Assembly (NCBI RefSeq): GCF_005885605.1
Contig: NZ_SZVP01000003.1
Coordinates: 186,001 to 250,000, forward strand
DNA: 64,000 nucleotides
Direction of reading: 5' to 3'
DNA from: Colwellia ponticola
GTDB taxonomy: Bacteria; Pseudomonadota; Gammaproteobacteria; Enterobacterales; Alteromonadaceae
The notes under the pieces are model-generated. The model did no database searches. It was not told the DNA's origin and saw nothing but the letters and a program-made list of their open reading frames with translations. A program made the position numbers and the translations under genes. Shown one piece after another: positions 17,878 to 27,968 of this stretch (its first letter is position 1; each line of letters begins with the position of its first letter).

Positions 17878-20370
17878 ATGAAAAGAAGAAATTTTTTAAA
17901 AGCCATATTAGCGACCTCTTTTACGATAGCGAGTACGGCGTCGGTATTAACACCACTGAGCGCCTTAGCAAAAGTCGGCGCAAAAAATCGTGATGACTGG
18001 TTAACAACTGGCTCGCACTTTGGTGCCTTTAGAATGAAGCGAAAAAATGGCGTTATTGATCAAGTAAAGCCTTTCGAGTTAGATAAATATCCAACTGATA
18101 TGATCAACGGTATTAAAGGCTTAGTGTATAACCCTTCACGCATTCGCTACCCTATGGTACGTTTAGATTTTTTACTCAAAGGGCATAAAAGTGATACTCG
18201 TCAACGTGGCGATTTTCGTTTTGTGCGCGTCACTTGGGATCAAGCGTTAACGCTATTTAAACAATCGTTAGATGAAATACAAACAAACTATGGTCCATCA
18301 GGCTTACACGCTGGACAAACTGGTTGGCGTGCCACCGGGCAATTACATTCTTGTACCAGTCATATGCAACGCGCTGTTGGCATGCATGGTAACTTTGTTA
18401 AAAAAATTGGCGATTATTCTACCGGCGCAGGACAAACAATTTTACCTTATGTCTTAGGTTCAACCGAAGTGTATGCACAAGGTACCTCTTGGCCACTTAT
18501 TTTAGATAATGCTAACACCATTATTTTATGGGCTAACGACCCTTATAAAAATTTACAAGTTGGCTGGAATGCAGAAACCCATGAGAGTTTTGAATACCTT
18601 GCGCAATTAAAAGAAAAAATAAAACAAGGCAAAATTCGAGTTATTAGCATAGATCCCGTAGCCACTAAAACACAAAATTACTTGGGCTGTGAAAAAATCT
18701 ATGTAAATCCACAAACAGATGTTGCTTTAATGCTCGCTATTGCTTACGAGCTCTACAGTAACAATCTACATGATAAAGAATTTATAAAGGCCTACAGCTT
18801 AGGCTTTGACCGCTTTGTGCCTTATTTAACTGGAGCAGAAGACGGTATTGCTAAAGATGTACTCTGGGCTGAAAAAATCACAGGCGTGCCTAGCGATGTT
18901 ATTAAAGCACTCGCCAAAACCATGGTCTCAGGTCGTACTCAACTATTAATGGGTTGGTGTATTCAGCGCCAGCAACATGGCGAGCAACCTTACTGGATGG
19001 CGGCGGTCTTAGCTACCATGATTGGTCAAATTGGTTTACCAGGCGGTGGTATTAGTTATGGTCATCACTATTCTAGTATTGGTGTGCCCTCTTCGGGCGC
19101 TGCAGCTCCCGGTGCGTTTCCAAGAAACCTCGATGAAGGACAAACGCCGTTATTTAATAATGAGGATTTTAAAGGCGCAAGTAGCACTATCCCAGTAGCT
19201 CGCTGGGTAGATGCGATATTAGAACCAGGTAAGGTTATCGATGCCAATGGCGCTAAAGTGACCTATCCGGATATTAAAATGATGGTTTTTTCGGGTAACA
19301 ACCCCTGGAGTCATCACCAAGATAGAAACCGAATGAAACAAGCTTTTCATAAACTTGAATGTGTCGTCAGTATTGATATTAACTGGACCGCAACCTGCCG
19401 TTTCTCTGATATTGTACTGCCTGCCTGTACGACTATGGAGCGAAACGATATCGATATTTATGGTAGTTATGCGAACAGAGGCGTACTTGCCATGCAAAAA
19501 ATGGTTGAGCCACTGTATGATAGCTTATCTGACTATGAAATATTTACTCGCTTTGCCAAAATTTTAGGTAAAGAAAAAGAATACACCCGCGGCATGAGTG
19601 AATTTGATTGGCTGAAAAAGCTATACAACGACTGTAAAGCCGACAATGACGGTAAATTTGTTATGCCTGAATTTGAACAATTTTGGCAAGACGGTTATGT
19701 GCATTTTGGTGATGGTGAGCCGTGGACGCGTCATGCCGATTTTAGAGAAGATCCTGAAATAAATCCATTAGGGACTCCGTCAGGGATGATTGAAATACAT
19801 AGTAGAAAAATTGAACGTTATCAATATGACGACTGTAAAGGTCACCCTATTTGGATGGAGAAAAAGGAACGCAGCCATGGCGGACCTGGTTCAGACAAGC
19901 ACCCTATTTGGATGCAATCTTGCCACCCCAATAAGCGTTTACATTCACAAATGTGTGAATCTCAAGAATATCGTCAAACTTACGCTATACAAAACAGAGA
20001 GCCTGTTTATCTAAACCCTGAAGATGCTAAACACCGCGGTATTAAAAACGGTGATGTGGTACGGGTATTTAACGACCGTGGTCAATTACTTGCTGGCGCT
20101 GTAGTGAGCAATAACTTTCCTAAAGGCGTGATACGTATAGAAGAAGGTGCTTGGTATGGTCCCGTTGGCAACGATGGTAGTGTTAACGGTGGTACTGAGA
20201 TTGGCGCACTTTGTAGTTATGGCGATCCTAATACCTTAACCTTAGATATTGGCTCATCTAAATTAGCGCAAGCGTGCTCTGCTTATACCTGCTTAGTTGA
20301 TTATGAGAAGTTTACCGGTAAATTACCCGCGGTAAGTTCATTTAATGGACCACTGGAAATTGGAGTATGA
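17878..20370 (+). CDS. torA: Trimethylamine-N-oxide reductase, molybdoenzyme
   Basis: An 830-residue member of the DMSO reductase family. It begins with a twin-arginine signal ([13 protein letters not shown]) that exports the folded, cofactor-loaded enzyme to the periplasm. Bis-MGD-binding blocks are visible, including [20 protein letters not shown] near residue 142 with the Ser that would coordinate molybdenum. The second domain has [17 protein letters not shown] and the C-terminal dinucleotide-binding domain is intact. It reduces TMAO to trimethylamine as a terminal electron acceptor. A Shine-Dalgarno GGAGC lies about ten bases before the ATG. The stop overlaps the torD start. Confidence 0.96.
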   Translation: MKRRNFLKAILATSFTIASTASVLTPLSALAKVGAKNRDDWLTTGSHFGAFRMKRKNGVIDQVKPFELDKYPTDMINGIKGLVYNPSRIRYPMVRLDFLLKGHKSDTRQRGDFRFVRVTWDQALTLFKQSLDEIQTNYGPSGLHAGQTGWRATGQLHSCTSHMQRAVGMHGNFVKKIGDYSTGAGQTILPYVLGSTEVYAQGTSWPLILDNANTIILWANDPYKNLQVGWNAETHESFEYLAQLKEKIKQGKIRVISIDPVATKTQNYLGCEKIYVNPQTDVALMLAIAYELYSNNLHDKEFIKAYSLGFDRFVPYLTGAEDGIAKDVLWAEKITGVPSDVIKALAKTMVSGRTQLLMGWCIQRQQHGEQPYWMAAVLATMIGQIGLPGGGISYGHHYSSIGVPSSGAAAPGAFPRNLDEGQTPLFNNEDFKGASSTIPVARWVDAILEPGKVIDANGAKVTYPDIKMMVFSGNNPWSHHQDRNRMKQAFHKLECVVSIDINWTATCRFSDIVLPACTTMERNDIDIYGSYANRGVLAMQKMVEPLYDSLSDYEIFTRFAKILGKEKEYTRGMSEFDWLKKLYNDCKADNDGKFVMPEFEQFWQDGYVHFGDGEPWTRHADFREDPEINPLGTPSGMIEIHSRKIERYQYDDCKGHPIWMEKKERSHGGPGSDKHPIWMQSCHPNKRLHSQMCESQEYRQTYAIQNREPVYLNPEDAKHRGIKNGDVVRVFNDRGQLLAGAVVSNNFPKGVIRIEEGAWYGPVGNDGSVNGGTEIGALCSYGDPNTLTLDIGSSKLAQACSAYTCLVDYEKFTGKLPAVSSFNGPLEIGV

Positions 20371-21128
20371 GTGCGGTGAGCAGTGCAAACATGAACAATA
20401 CAGTGACTAAGAGTACAGAGATGAAAAATAAAGAGGTGAGTAAAATAACGAAAAAAGACTGTGCTGAGCTAGTTGCAGAAAATCAGGCAAGAGCACTGGT
20501 CTACAACCTGCTTTCGACGCTTTTTGCTAAAGAGGTCACTGAAGATTTCGTTACACAATTAACGTCAACGCAAGGCCAGCAGCTTTTACACGTCCTTGCC
20601 TTTGAACCAACACTAGCACCGAGTATTAAGGTGTTATCTGCTAAACTAGCTGAACTTAATAGCAAAGAAGCGTTATTAACACTTGCTGCCGATTTTTGTG
20701 GCTTGTTTTTAGTAGCTGGGAAAAGCAGTGTTTCACCTTATGCTGGGCAATACATTACCAATGTTGACAATACTGGCTCAAGTACTAAAGCGCCAAGTAA
20801 CACTCAGGCAAATGACAATAACAAGTCAGAGCAAAAACAAACTTTTGGTGAATTACACCAACTAATGATGGCTTTTTTACAACACAGTGAGATGCAAATA
20901 CATCGTGATTTTCCAGAGCCAGCCGATCACATTGCCGTGATGTTAGCCTACCTTGCTCATCTTAGCACTTCAGCAAGTACTGAAGTACAACTGAGCTTTA
21001 TCAATAATTATTTAATGACCTGGCTAAGTGACTTTACTGAGCAAGTAAAATGCTATGATCCTGGCGGATTTTACCGTGCGGTAGCAGAGTTAACGTTTGA
21101 GTGGATTAAGTTAGAAGTAAGCGATTAA
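20367..21128 (+). CDS. torD: TorA-specific chaperone TorD
   Basis: A 253-residue cytoplasmic chaperone that binds the TorA signal and promotes molybdenum-cofactor insertion. Recognisable parts are [13 protein letters not shown] near residues 120-132 and [12 protein letters not shown] near 190. The ATG overlaps the torA stop (ATGA), so translation is probably coupled. The protein is longer than the usual 200-210 residues. It has a Lys/Thr-rich N-terminal extension of about 25 residues and an Asn/Ser/Thr-rich insert (about 133-152) right after the PYAGQYI motif. The insert looks disordered. Confidence 0.9.
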   Translation: MSAVSSANMNNTVTKSTEMKNKEVSKITKKDCAELVAENQARALVYNLLSTLFAKEVTEDFVTQLTSTQGQQLLHVLAFEPTLAPSIKVLSAKLAELNSKEALLTLAADFCGLFLVAGKSSVSPYAGQYITNVDNTGSSTKAPSNTQANDNNKSEQKQTFGELHQLMMAFLQHSEMQIHRDFPEPADHIAVMLAYLAHLSTSASTEVQLSFINNYLMTWLSDFTEQVKCYDPGGFYRAVAELTFEWIKLEVSD

Positions 21129-21199
21129 TGACTCAGTAATTACTGGAGGTTATTGATAGAGGTTATTGATCTTTGAAGATGAGTTTATCATATAATAAC

Positions 21200-21246
21200 A
21201 AGCCAGACTCGCGCTTAACTAAGCGCTGTTCTGGCTTTATTTTTTA
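21200..21246 (+). terminator. Rho-independent terminator of the tor operon
   Basis: AAGCCAGA (21200-21207) pairs with TCTGGCTT (21230-21237), and an inner stem GCGCTTA...TAAGCGC lies between them. The plus strand then reads TATTTTTTATT. This ends torECAD, and the stem could also serve the convergent hemH transcript. Confidence 0.85.
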
Positions 21247-22341
21247 TTGCTCAGCACCTAATGCTTTAGCTAACTCGGCGCGGTTTTCATAGGTTTTTGC
21301 TGTACCAAGCGCATCCCCTGTTTTCCAGCCCTGCATATTTTGTTCAAGTAATTCAAACAGCATATCAAGGTGGCCCTCCTCAGCATTAAGTGATGTTATA
21401 TACTCGTAACGTTCACCACCACTTTCCATAAAATACTCACGGTTTTCTTCGCCAATCTCTTCGACAGTTTCTAAACAGTCTGATGAAAATCCGGGACAAA
21501 TAACCTGTACAGATTTAACGCCCTGTGCTGGCAATCCTTTTAACGTTTCATCAGTGTAAGGTTTTAACCATTCTTCACGACCAAAACGTGATTGAAATAC
21601 CGTCATATACTCATCGGCTTGCAAGCCAAGTGCTTGAGCGATTAATCGAGAAGTCTTATAACATTGACAATGGTAAGGGTCACCGTTTAACAAGTAACGT
21701 TTAGGGATACCATGATAAGAAAACAATAACTTGTCGGCTCTGCCGTGATTAGCCCAGTGCGCTTTAATACTCTGTGCAATACAAGTAATATAAGGGTCGT
21801 GATCATGATATTGATTAATAAAACGTAACTCAGGTAACCAGCGACGCTGGGTAAAATCTGCGGCAATGGCATCAAAAGTCGAGCCTGTGGTAGAAGCACA
21901 ATATTGCGGATACAAAGGTAATACCACGATTTTTCTCGCGCCTTTATTCAGTAAATTATCTATCGCGCTATCAACACTGGGTTGACCATAACGCATAGCA
22001 AAATCGACCACGACATCATCGCCCCACTTATCAGCAAAGCGCTTTTCTATGCCTGTAAATTGATTTTTAGTGTGTACTAATAAAGGTGAGCCCTCTTCAG
22101 TCCATACGGTAGAGTATGCATGAGCTGAGCGTTTTGGTCTAAATCTTAAAATGACGCCGTTAAGGATAAACCACCAAATTAATTTTGGTACTTCTACTAC
22201 ACGAGGATCAGATAAGAATTGCTTTAAATAAGGTTTTAGCGCTTTTTTTGTCGGTGCTTCTGGCGTGCCTAAATTAGTGATTAATACGCCCACTTTGTCA
22301 GCTTGTTTGTGGGTAAAACCCTGTTGAGACTGATATTTCAT
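21244..22341 (-). CDS. hemH: Ferrochelatase
   Basis: A 365-residue protein. The N-terminal VGVLITNLGTPEAPTKKALK, the active-site LLFSYHGIPKRY (catalytic His near residue 207) and CLETVEEIGEE (catalytic Glu) identify ferrochelatase, which inserts ferrous iron into protoporphyrin IX to make protohaem. It is a peripheral membrane enzyme of the cytoplasm. No N-terminal extension is apparent. It is encoded alone, convergent with the tor operon; the gap to the upstream TIGR03643 gene is 115 bp on the same strand. Haem demand from the bd oxidase and Tor genes nearby is a plausible but unproven reason for the neighbourhood. Confidence 0.95.
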   Translation of the reverse strand: MKYQSQQGFTHKQADKVGVLITNLGTPEAPTKKALKPYLKQFLSDPRVVEVPKLIWWFILNGVILRFRPKRSAHAYSTVWTEEGSPLLVHTKNQFTGIEKRFADKWGDDVVVDFAMRYGQPSVDSAIDNLLNKGARKIVVLPLYPQYCASTTGSTFDAIAADFTQRRWLPELRFINQYHDHDPYITCIAQSIKAHWANHGRADKLLFSYHGIPKRYLLNGDPYHCQCYKTSRLIAQALGLQADEYMTVFQSRFGREEWLKPYTDETLKGLPAQGVKSVQVICPGFSSDCLETVEEIGEENREYFMESGGERYEYITSLNAEEGHLDMLFELLEQNMQGWKTGDALGTAKTYENRAELAKALGAEQ

Positions 22342-22456
22342 AGTAAAGATTTATTCCAATAATGTGTTAAAAAATAAGCACGTACTAATGCCAGCAATTA
22401 AGAAGGTGACCATAATACCAGTTTCATTGGTTAAATGTGCCTATAGCGTAGTTAAA

Positions 22457-22708
22457 TTAACGATGCTTATATTGTGTTGGACAATAGCCTCTAGTGACAT
22501 CATCACCTCGAAGTTTTACATGCTTGGTAGTGCGCCCGCTGACGCGCTCTCGCCATACCCTAAAGCTTCTGGGTTTTAAACGACTACGCATAAATTTAAT
22601 CACCTCAGGCTCTTGCAGTTGAAACTGCTGTGCGATAGCTTCAAAAGGGGTTCTATCTTCCCACGCCATTTCTATTATTCTTGATTCTTCATCTGCCAAC
22701 AATGCCAT
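22457..22708 (-). CDS. TIGR03643 (DUF2805) family small protein
   Basis: An 83-residue protein. EESRIIEMAWEDRTPFEAIA and EPEVIKFMRSRLKPRSFRVW are the recognisable family blocks. The first part resembles a helix-turn-helix-like helical pair and the tail is strongly basic. The family has no established function but commonly sits next to photolyase-related genes, as here: the FeS photolyase homologue starts the same strand 95 bp upstream. An accessory role in light-dependent repair is a guess from context. Confidence 0.82.
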   Translation of the reverse strand: MALLADEESRIIEMAWEDRTPFEAIAQQFQLQEPEVIKFMRSRLKPRSFRVWRERVSGRTTKHVKLRGDDVTRGYCPTQYKHR

Positions 22709-22802
22709 AAAGACTAACCCAATATTGATAAGTTAATAAAGTATTGATAGTACGTCTACTTAACCAATAAAGACCAATGCACTCGCAATTATTTATTAGC
22801 GC

Positions 22803-24353
22803 CTATAGCGCCTCTAAGTTATTCAATAACTGCGCAGCATGTTCCTTAATTTCTATTTTTTTTGCTTGTGCCATTTTATCCCAATTGCGTATTGGGAAGC
22901 TCATGCGATGATTTGAGGCAAACTTATCATAATTTTGATCAATAAAATGCCAATATAAACTATTTAATGGACAAGCCTTAACGCCAGTTTTTTCTTTCAC
23001 ATTATAATGACAGCCTTTGCAATAATCACTCATTTTATTGACATAGTTACCACTAGCAGCATAAGGTTTTGTCGCGATCCAACCGCCATCAGCAAACAGA
23101 GCCATACCTCGTGTATTAGGTAACTCAACCCATTCAATAGCATCTATATAGATACCTAAATACCAGTCATCTACTTGGCTTGGCGCTATACCAGCAAGCA
23201 GGGCAAAGTTACCCGTAATCATTAATCGCTGAATATGATGAGCATAAGCGTGTTCTAATGATTGAGAGATAGCACTTCTTAAGCATTGCATTTTTGTCTC
23301 ACCTGTCCAAAAAAAAGCAGGTAAGTCTCGCTTAGCCTCTAAAAAGTTTTGCTGTGCATAATTTGGCATATTTGCCCAATACATACCTCTAACATACTCA
23401 CGCCAGCCTAAAATTTGCCGAATAAAACCTTCAATTTGTGCAAGCGTTATGACTCCTGCTGAGTTTTCATAAGCCAGTAGCGCTGTTTGAATCACTTCCA
23501 TCGGGCTGAGCATTTTACAATTAAGAGAAAAACTAAGTCGTGAATGATACAAACTCCAGGCATAGGGCGATGCTTGCGTCATCGCATCTTGAAAATTACC
23601 AAAATTAGCCAATTGATGATTACAGAAAAAATTAAGTAATACTAAAGATTGCTGACGATTAATAGGATAAGCAATCGTTGCGGACTCCTGCCCTATCGTT
23701 TTTATGCTATGTGCTTTTATCCGCTGTAAATACGCTGCGGCTTTGTTATCAAAAACCAATGGTTTGGGAATCTCTTTAAGATCAGATACTTTAAAAGATT
23801 GACGATTATTAGCATCAAAATTCCACGCCCCGCCCTCAGGCTTTGTCCCTTGCATTAATAGAGCAAAATGCTTGCGCATAAAGCGATAGAAGTTTTCCAT
23901 TCTCACGTGGGTTGCTGGCTTAAAATGGCTAGGTAAATCATCAAACACTAATAAAAAATGTTCGGTCTCTACTTGATAAACAGGTAAATCTAAAACTGCT
24001 GACATTGCACTGAGTTGTGCTTGTAAACGATATTCATCGGGTCTTTGATAAGTAAAGCTTTCACAACCATAGCTAACGACCAATACGTTAAGCAACTCAC
24101 TCAGGCTTTGATACTTTTCGGTATCGTCTAAGGTTAAATAACAAACATGATGGCCTTTACTTTCAAGGTATTGAGAAAAATCATGCATAGCGGCAAAAAA
24201 AGCGGTTATTTTTTGAATATGATGTTTAGTATAATTGGCCTCTTGGTGAAGCTCTGCAATAACATAGATAACATCATCGTCGGGTTGTTCAAACCAGCTG
24301 TGCATAGGGTTAAGTTGATCACCTAATATCAATTTAAGATGTTTTGCTTTCAT
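22803..24353 (-). CDS. phrB: Iron-sulfur bacterial (6-4) photolyase/cryptochrome
   Basis: A 516-residue member of the FeS-BCP photolyase group. Cysteines at 357, 445, 448 and 461 have exactly the spacing of the four [4Fe-4S] ligands of Agrobacterium PhrB (350, 438, 441, 454). The N-terminal LKLILGDQLN is typical of the group. The C-terminal FAD domain has ITGNFALLAGIAPSQVDDWY and ADGGWIATKPYAASG. Known members repair (6-4) photoproducts in DNA with blue or near-UV light, using a DMRL antenna. The ATG at 24351-24353 fits the family N-terminus. It is followed by the TIGR03643 gene, and the DUF2256 gene lies 30 bp upstream. Confidence 0.92.
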   Translation of the reverse strand: MKAKHLKLILGDQLNPMHSWFEQPDDDVIYVIAELHQEANYTKHHIQKITAFFAAMHDFSQYLESKGHHVCYLTLDDTEKYQSLSELLNVLVVSYGCESFTYQRPDEYRLQAQLSAMSAVLDLPVYQVETEHFLLVFDDLPSHFKPATHVRMENFYRFMRKHFALLMQGTKPEGGAWNFDANNRQSFKVSDLKEIPKPLVFDNKAAAYLQRIKAHSIKTIGQESATIAYPINRQQSLVLLNFFCNHQLANFGNFQDAMTQASPYAWSLYHSRLSFSLNCKMLSPMEVIQTALLAYENSAGVITLAQIEGFIRQILGWREYVRGMYWANMPNYAQQNFLEAKRDLPAFFWTGETKMQCLRSAISQSLEHAYAHHIQRLMITGNFALLAGIAPSQVDDWYLGIYIDAIEWVELPNTRGMALFADGGWIATKPYAASGNYVNKMSDYCKGCHYNVKEKTGVKACPLNSLYWHFIDQNYDKFASNHRMSFPIRNWDKMAQAKKIEIKEHAAQLLNNLEAL

Positions 24354-24383
24354 GGTTTACCTTACTTTTAACTGTAATGTTTA

Positions 24384-24551
24384 TTAAGCGTTAAGATTGG
24401 ATTGGTAATTATTTTTATTTCGTCGACATCGCTCTGAGCAATACAAAACATTATCCCAACAGCTTTGCCATTTTTTACGCCAAAAGAAATCTCTTTTGCA
24501 AGTAAGGCAATTTTTATGGGGTAATACCAAATCTATTAAGTTATTTCCCAC
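24384..24551 (-). CDS. DUF2256 zinc-ribbon-like mini-protein with MITE-derived 5' end
   Basis: A 55-residue ORF found by hand translation. Residues 12-46 carry HKNCLTCKRDFFWRKKW and WDNVLYCSERCRRNK. Together these are the full DUF2256 core: CxxC, the F.WRKKW block, and the second pair CSERC. Family members normally start with a short MxHKK-type leader. Here the leader is replaced by codons from the end of the inverted-repeat element at 24524-24787. The frame opens right after a TGA at a GTG (24549-24551), with a TTG at 24528-24530 as an alternative start. It may therefore be a functional fusion or a gene that lost its native start. It lies between two photolyase genes, its usual context. Function unknown. 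Confidence 0.72.
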   Translation of the reverse strand: MGNNLIDLVLPHKNCLTCKRDFFWRKKWQSCWDNVLYCSERCRRNKNNYQSNLNA

Positions 24552-24787
24552 TCAGCGAGAATTAAAAGGCTTAGAGGTAAGGCATTGATTGAAGAGAATG
24601 GTTACTCCCTTGTTAAAATCAATAACGCCGCATGTAAGCCTTTTAAACTCGCCCTTGGGAGCTTATTAGCAAACTGATAACAGCACAAAATTGATGAAAT
24701 ATAGACTCACTATACTTAACAAATTTTGCTTGTTCTAAGCTCGCTAATACAGCTCTGAGTTGGGAATAAATTTAATAGAATTGGTAT
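24524..24787. mobile_element. MITE-like element with long terminal inverted repeats
   Basis: The left end (24524-24555) starts ATACCAAATCTATTAAG and the right end (24755-24787), read in reverse complement, starts ATACCAATTCTATTAAA. The two ends match over about 32 bases with few mismatches. A second, inner inverted pair lies at 24555-24573 and 24635-24652 (AAAAGGCTTA / TAAGCCTTTT). The element is 264 bp and encodes no transposase, so it would have to be moved in trans. Target-site duplication is unclear; AT or TA is possible. It interrupts the minus-strand photolyase operon between the photolyase gene and the DUF2256 ORF. Confidence 0.8.
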
Positions 24788-24799
24788 GATGTTAATTTT

Positions 24800-26380
24800 T
24801 TATGCATCGGTTTTATTCTTTAACTGTTTAGGCTTGCTAGATCTGGCTACTTTTTTAGCTCTTCTAACATGTTTAGCGACAATACGCTGACCTTCTTTTT
24901 TGCTATCTACACGCTTTTGAAAACCCCACAATAAATCGCGGGCTATTTTACCTGTTTCGTTAATATCTACCATGGGAAATGGGTAGGCTTTACCGAGTTG
25001 GCATTGGTAAAGCTGTTGTTCCATTGCTGTCATTTGCCACGGCGTATGGATAATTTCATTAGGCAGCTCAACAAGCTCTGGCAGCCACTGCCTAATAAAA
25101 AGCCCGTCTTTATCTTTTTCTTGTGATTGCTTAACAGGATTATAAACACGAATAATAGTAGTGCCGGTCACGCCTGCTTGCATTTGACATTGCGGATAGT
25201 GAATACCGGGTTCAAAGTCGAGGAATAGTTTAGCTAAATGTGTCACACCTAGGCGCCAATCAACTAATAAATGATGACAAAGAAAGCTAACTAGCATAGC
25301 GCGCATACGAAAGTTAATATAACCGGTTTGCATTAAGCAGCGCATACAAGCATCCACTAACGGGTAACCCGTTTGTGCTGCTTGCCATCGCGTTAACCGC
25401 ACCTCAACACTGAGCCCACAATGACGGTCAGGATAGTTTAATTCCCGGTAAGCTTTATTAACGGGTCGCCACTGCATTTGATGCTCGCTTTCAAATTTTT
25501 GCATGAAGTGACAATGCCAATGCAGTCGAGCAGCGAGTGCGTCGATAGATCGCTGCCAACCAGGTTGAGACCTTTTGGTTAAAATACACTGATAAAATTG
25601 TCGTAAGCTGATGTTGCCCCAAGCTAAATAAGGTGAAAGACGAGAGCAACTTTTACGACTGGCTAGCGGTTTAGAGATATCAAAATGATACTGTTGACCT
25701 CGAGCCTTTAAAAAAGATTGCAAGGTTCTGTTAGCCCAAAGTTCACCTCCTTTTAACATCTGTGAATTGGATGTTGACCAGCCCATAGGAAACAAAAATT
25801 GCGGTAATTTATCTATAGCGCAATGATTGAGTAATGTGGTTAATGATAAGTCAGGCTGACTTAACGGCGCTCTGATCACTTTATGCCAGTGCTTATCCCA
25901 GTCTATTCTATTTTTTTTACCACGGATCACCGCTCCTGTAGCACTTTCCTGCCAAGTTATCTTTTGAGTTTTACACCAACGTTTAACCGCTTTATCACGT
26001 TCAAACGTTGACAGCAGGCCAACCTCTTCGTGACTAAATAAACGTCTTATTGGCAAACTATGGTTAATGGCATTCAGTCCGTCAATCGCATCACCCAAAT
26101 ACACATAAACACGCGTATTAAAAGGCGCTAACTGGGTATTAATATCTTCGATAGATTGATAAATAAAACGCCAATGACGTTCATCATAATGCGGATCGTC
26201 TATTAATAACGGTTCAAACACATAATACAACAGTGTCAGCCCTGCTTGAGTGGACTCCATGAGTGGCTGATGATCGCTAAGGCGCAGATCTCGCTTTAGC
26301 CAAACAACATTTATCCCGTTACTCACCTTAGCACCGGTGGTTAAATTATTGCTCATTTCTGCGTTAGCTGTCATTGTCAC
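24800..26380 (-). CDS. Cryptochrome/photolyase-family flavoprotein
   Basis: A 526-residue protein. The N-terminal photolyase antenna domain begins [18 protein letters not shown] (about residues 23-40). The FAD domain has [25 protein letters not shown] and [17 protein letters not shown]. The block [14 protein letters not shown] replaces the usual Trp-Asn-rich FAD-site stretch in the same position. The C-terminus is an unusually basic tail (residues 490-526, Lys/Arg-rich). It is likely a light-driven DNA repair enzyme or a photoreceptor; I cannot set the substrate class from sequence alone. Its start overlaps the DASH cryptochrome gene by 17 bp, so the two are co-transcribed. The ATG used adds about 20 residues before the fold, and a downstream start such as Met9 is possible. 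Confidence 0.87.
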   Translation of the reverse strand: MTMTANAEMSNNLTTGAKVSNGINVVWLKRDLRLSDHQPLMESTQAGLTLLYYVFEPLLIDDPHYDERHWRFIYQSIEDINTQLAPFNTRVYVYLGDAIDGLNAINHSLPIRRLFSHEEVGLLSTFERDKAVKRWCKTQKITWQESATGAVIRGKKNRIDWDKHWHKVIRAPLSQPDLSLTTLLNHCAIDKLPQFLFPMGWSTSNSQMLKGGELWANRTLQSFLKARGQQYHFDISKPLASRKSCSRLSPYLAWGNISLRQFYQCILTKRSQPGWQRSIDALAARLHWHCHFMQKFESEHQMQWRPVNKAYRELNYPDRHCGLSVEVRLTRWQAAQTGYPLVDACMRCLMQTGYINFRMRAMLVSFLCHHLLVDWRLGVTHLAKLFLDFEPGIHYPQCQMQAGVTGTTIIRVYNPVKQSQEKDKDGLFIRQWLPELVELPNEIIHTPWQMTAMEQQLYQCQLGKAYPFPMVDINETGKIARDLLWGFQKRVDSKKEGQRIVAKHVRRAKKVARSSKPKQLKNKTDA

Positions 26381-27755
26381 CTGCTAAACTGTCATGTGTT
26401 AAGCTATTATTGCTTACTGGCCAATCTGAGGCGTCCACAGAATCTAAGGTTTGATATGACTGGTTAGTATTATTATCTTGAGCAGACCATTTAGCCGTAT
26501 AAGCACCATCGGGATCATAAAGCGCGCTTTGCTTGTCAATATTAAAATGTCTACCGCCTCTCGGGTCAACACCAACGCCCGCTATATATTGCCAATTTCC
26601 CCAATTAACCGCCGCGTCATAATCAATTAAGCGTTCTTCAAACCAAGCTGCACCATAGCGCCAATCAACGCTAAGTTCATTAACCAAACAACTGGCGACA
26701 ATTTGCCGTCCTCTATTGCTTAAATAGCCGGTTTGCCTTAACTCATTCATACAAGCATTAACAAGTGGATAAGGCGTTCTGCCTAAACACCATTTATTAA
26801 ATCGCTCTGGATAAAAAGATGTTAATGGTGAGTGCTGCGCAAGTCCTTTAAATTGGTACATTTTACTGCCCACTTTATAGTGCAGCCACTGAAAATACTC
26901 ACGCCATAATATTTCTAAATATAAACATTCGGTTGATTTGTTTTTACCATGAGTGTTCTCAAAGTCAGTAATAGCCGTTATTACTTGTCGCGCTGAAATA
27001 CAGCCATAGCCTAACCAAGGCGATAATTTACTACTATTGTCCCAACCGTCTAAATTATTCCTAACTTCCTGATAATTTAAAGGTAAATCGGAAGAAAAGT
27101 AATGTTCAAGGTGTGTTAATGCACTTTTTTCACCGCCAACAAAATTAAAACCCAATGTCGTTTCTTGATAAGGCGTATCAGGTAACCATTGCGGCCTAAA
27201 AATAGTCGGTGAAGGCATATTTTTAAAGGGACTAGGCAATGCGATGGTAGGAGGTATAACGGGTGAAATCACCGTATCAACTATGGCTTTTTTAAATTTT
27301 GAATAACTAGTTGGCAGTTGCTCAAGTTCAAAGGGTAATAAGTCTTGCTTAAATAGAGTGAATTGTTCTACTTTATTGACAGTTACTTGTGGGAAACGAT
27401 TACTTAGCTGAGTAATAAGGCTATTTTCATAAGTTCCTGGTAATCGCGTAGTAATGACATCGGTAATATCATATTGCTGACAAAGGTTAGTCAAACTAGA
27501 TAAGGTATCACCGTAAACAATGTAAAGTTGCTGACCTAGCGCTAATAATCGTTGATTAAAGTCAGTTAAGCAATCTTGTAAAAAATGCCAACGTTTATTA
27601 CCTAGGGGTTTTGCTTGGTAGTTGCCTGCTTGAAACCAGTTTTTATCAACAACATAAACACATAACAGTTTATCGCTTTGACTGGCTAAAGTAAGCGCTG
27701 TATTGTCATTGACTCTAAGATCGTTAGTTAGCCAATATAAAGAACGTTTCATCAC
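26364..27755 (-). CDS. DASH-type cryptochrome
   Basis: A 463-residue protein beginning [18 protein letters not shown]. It carries the DASH hallmarks [14 protein letters not shown] and [20 protein letters not shown], then [20 protein letters not shown] and a final [11 protein letters not shown]. Cry-DASH proteins repair pyrimidine dimers, chiefly in single-stranded DNA, and bind FAD and MTHF. The C-terminus has an acidic, Ser/Asn/Asp-rich tail of about 35 residues. It is the first gene of the minus-strand photolyase operon. A partial repeat copy lies just upstream at 27837-27903. Confidence 0.92.
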   Translation of the reverse strand: MMKRSLYWLTNDLRVNDNTALTLASQSDKLLCVYVVDKNWFQAGNYQAKPLGNKRWHFLQDCLTDFNQRLLALGQQLYIVYGDTLSSLTNLCQQYDITDVITTRLPGTYENSLITQLSNRFPQVTVNKVEQFTLFKQDLLPFELEQLPTSYSKFKKAIVDTVISPVIPPTIALPSPFKNMPSPTIFRPQWLPDTPYQETTLGFNFVGGEKSALTHLEHYFSSDLPLNYQEVRNNLDGWDNSSKLSPWLGYGCISARQVITAITDFENTHGKNKSTECLYLEILWREYFQWLHYKVGSKMYQFKGLAQHSPLTSFYPERFNKWCLGRTPYPLVNACMNELRQTGYLSNRGRQIVASCLVNELSVDWRYGAAWFEERLIDYDAAVNWGNWQYIAGVGVDPRGGRHFNIDKQSALYDPDGAYTAKWSAQDNNTNQSYQTLDSVDASDWPVSNNSLTHDSLAGDNDS

Positions 27756-27836
27756 TATTATTCATACCATCAAAATAGTGTCATACGAATAATGTTACGA
27801 TTTTGATCAACGCTATAGAATAATACTTTAGGTATT

Positions 27837-27903
27837 ATACCAAGTCTATTAAGTTATTTTCCACTCAGCGAGAATTAAAAGGCTTAAAGGCAAGGCATTG
27901 ATT
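27837..27903. repeat. Partial copy of the MITE-like element
   Basis: These 67 bases match the left end of the element at 24524-24590 with four substitutions and no gaps. The match ends at GGCATTGATT, and the sequence after it is unrelated to the first copy. It has the same orientation as the full element. Confidence 0.85.
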
Positions 27904-27968
27904 GGTAATGAGGATATTAGCTCAGCGTTTTAGTCGATGTTCAGGCTACCTTGGCTAGCAGTAGCGCC

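Noticed and set aside
24524-24787. A possible transposase gene within the inverted-repeat element
   Set aside because: No open frame of useful length is present, so it can only be a non-autonomous element.
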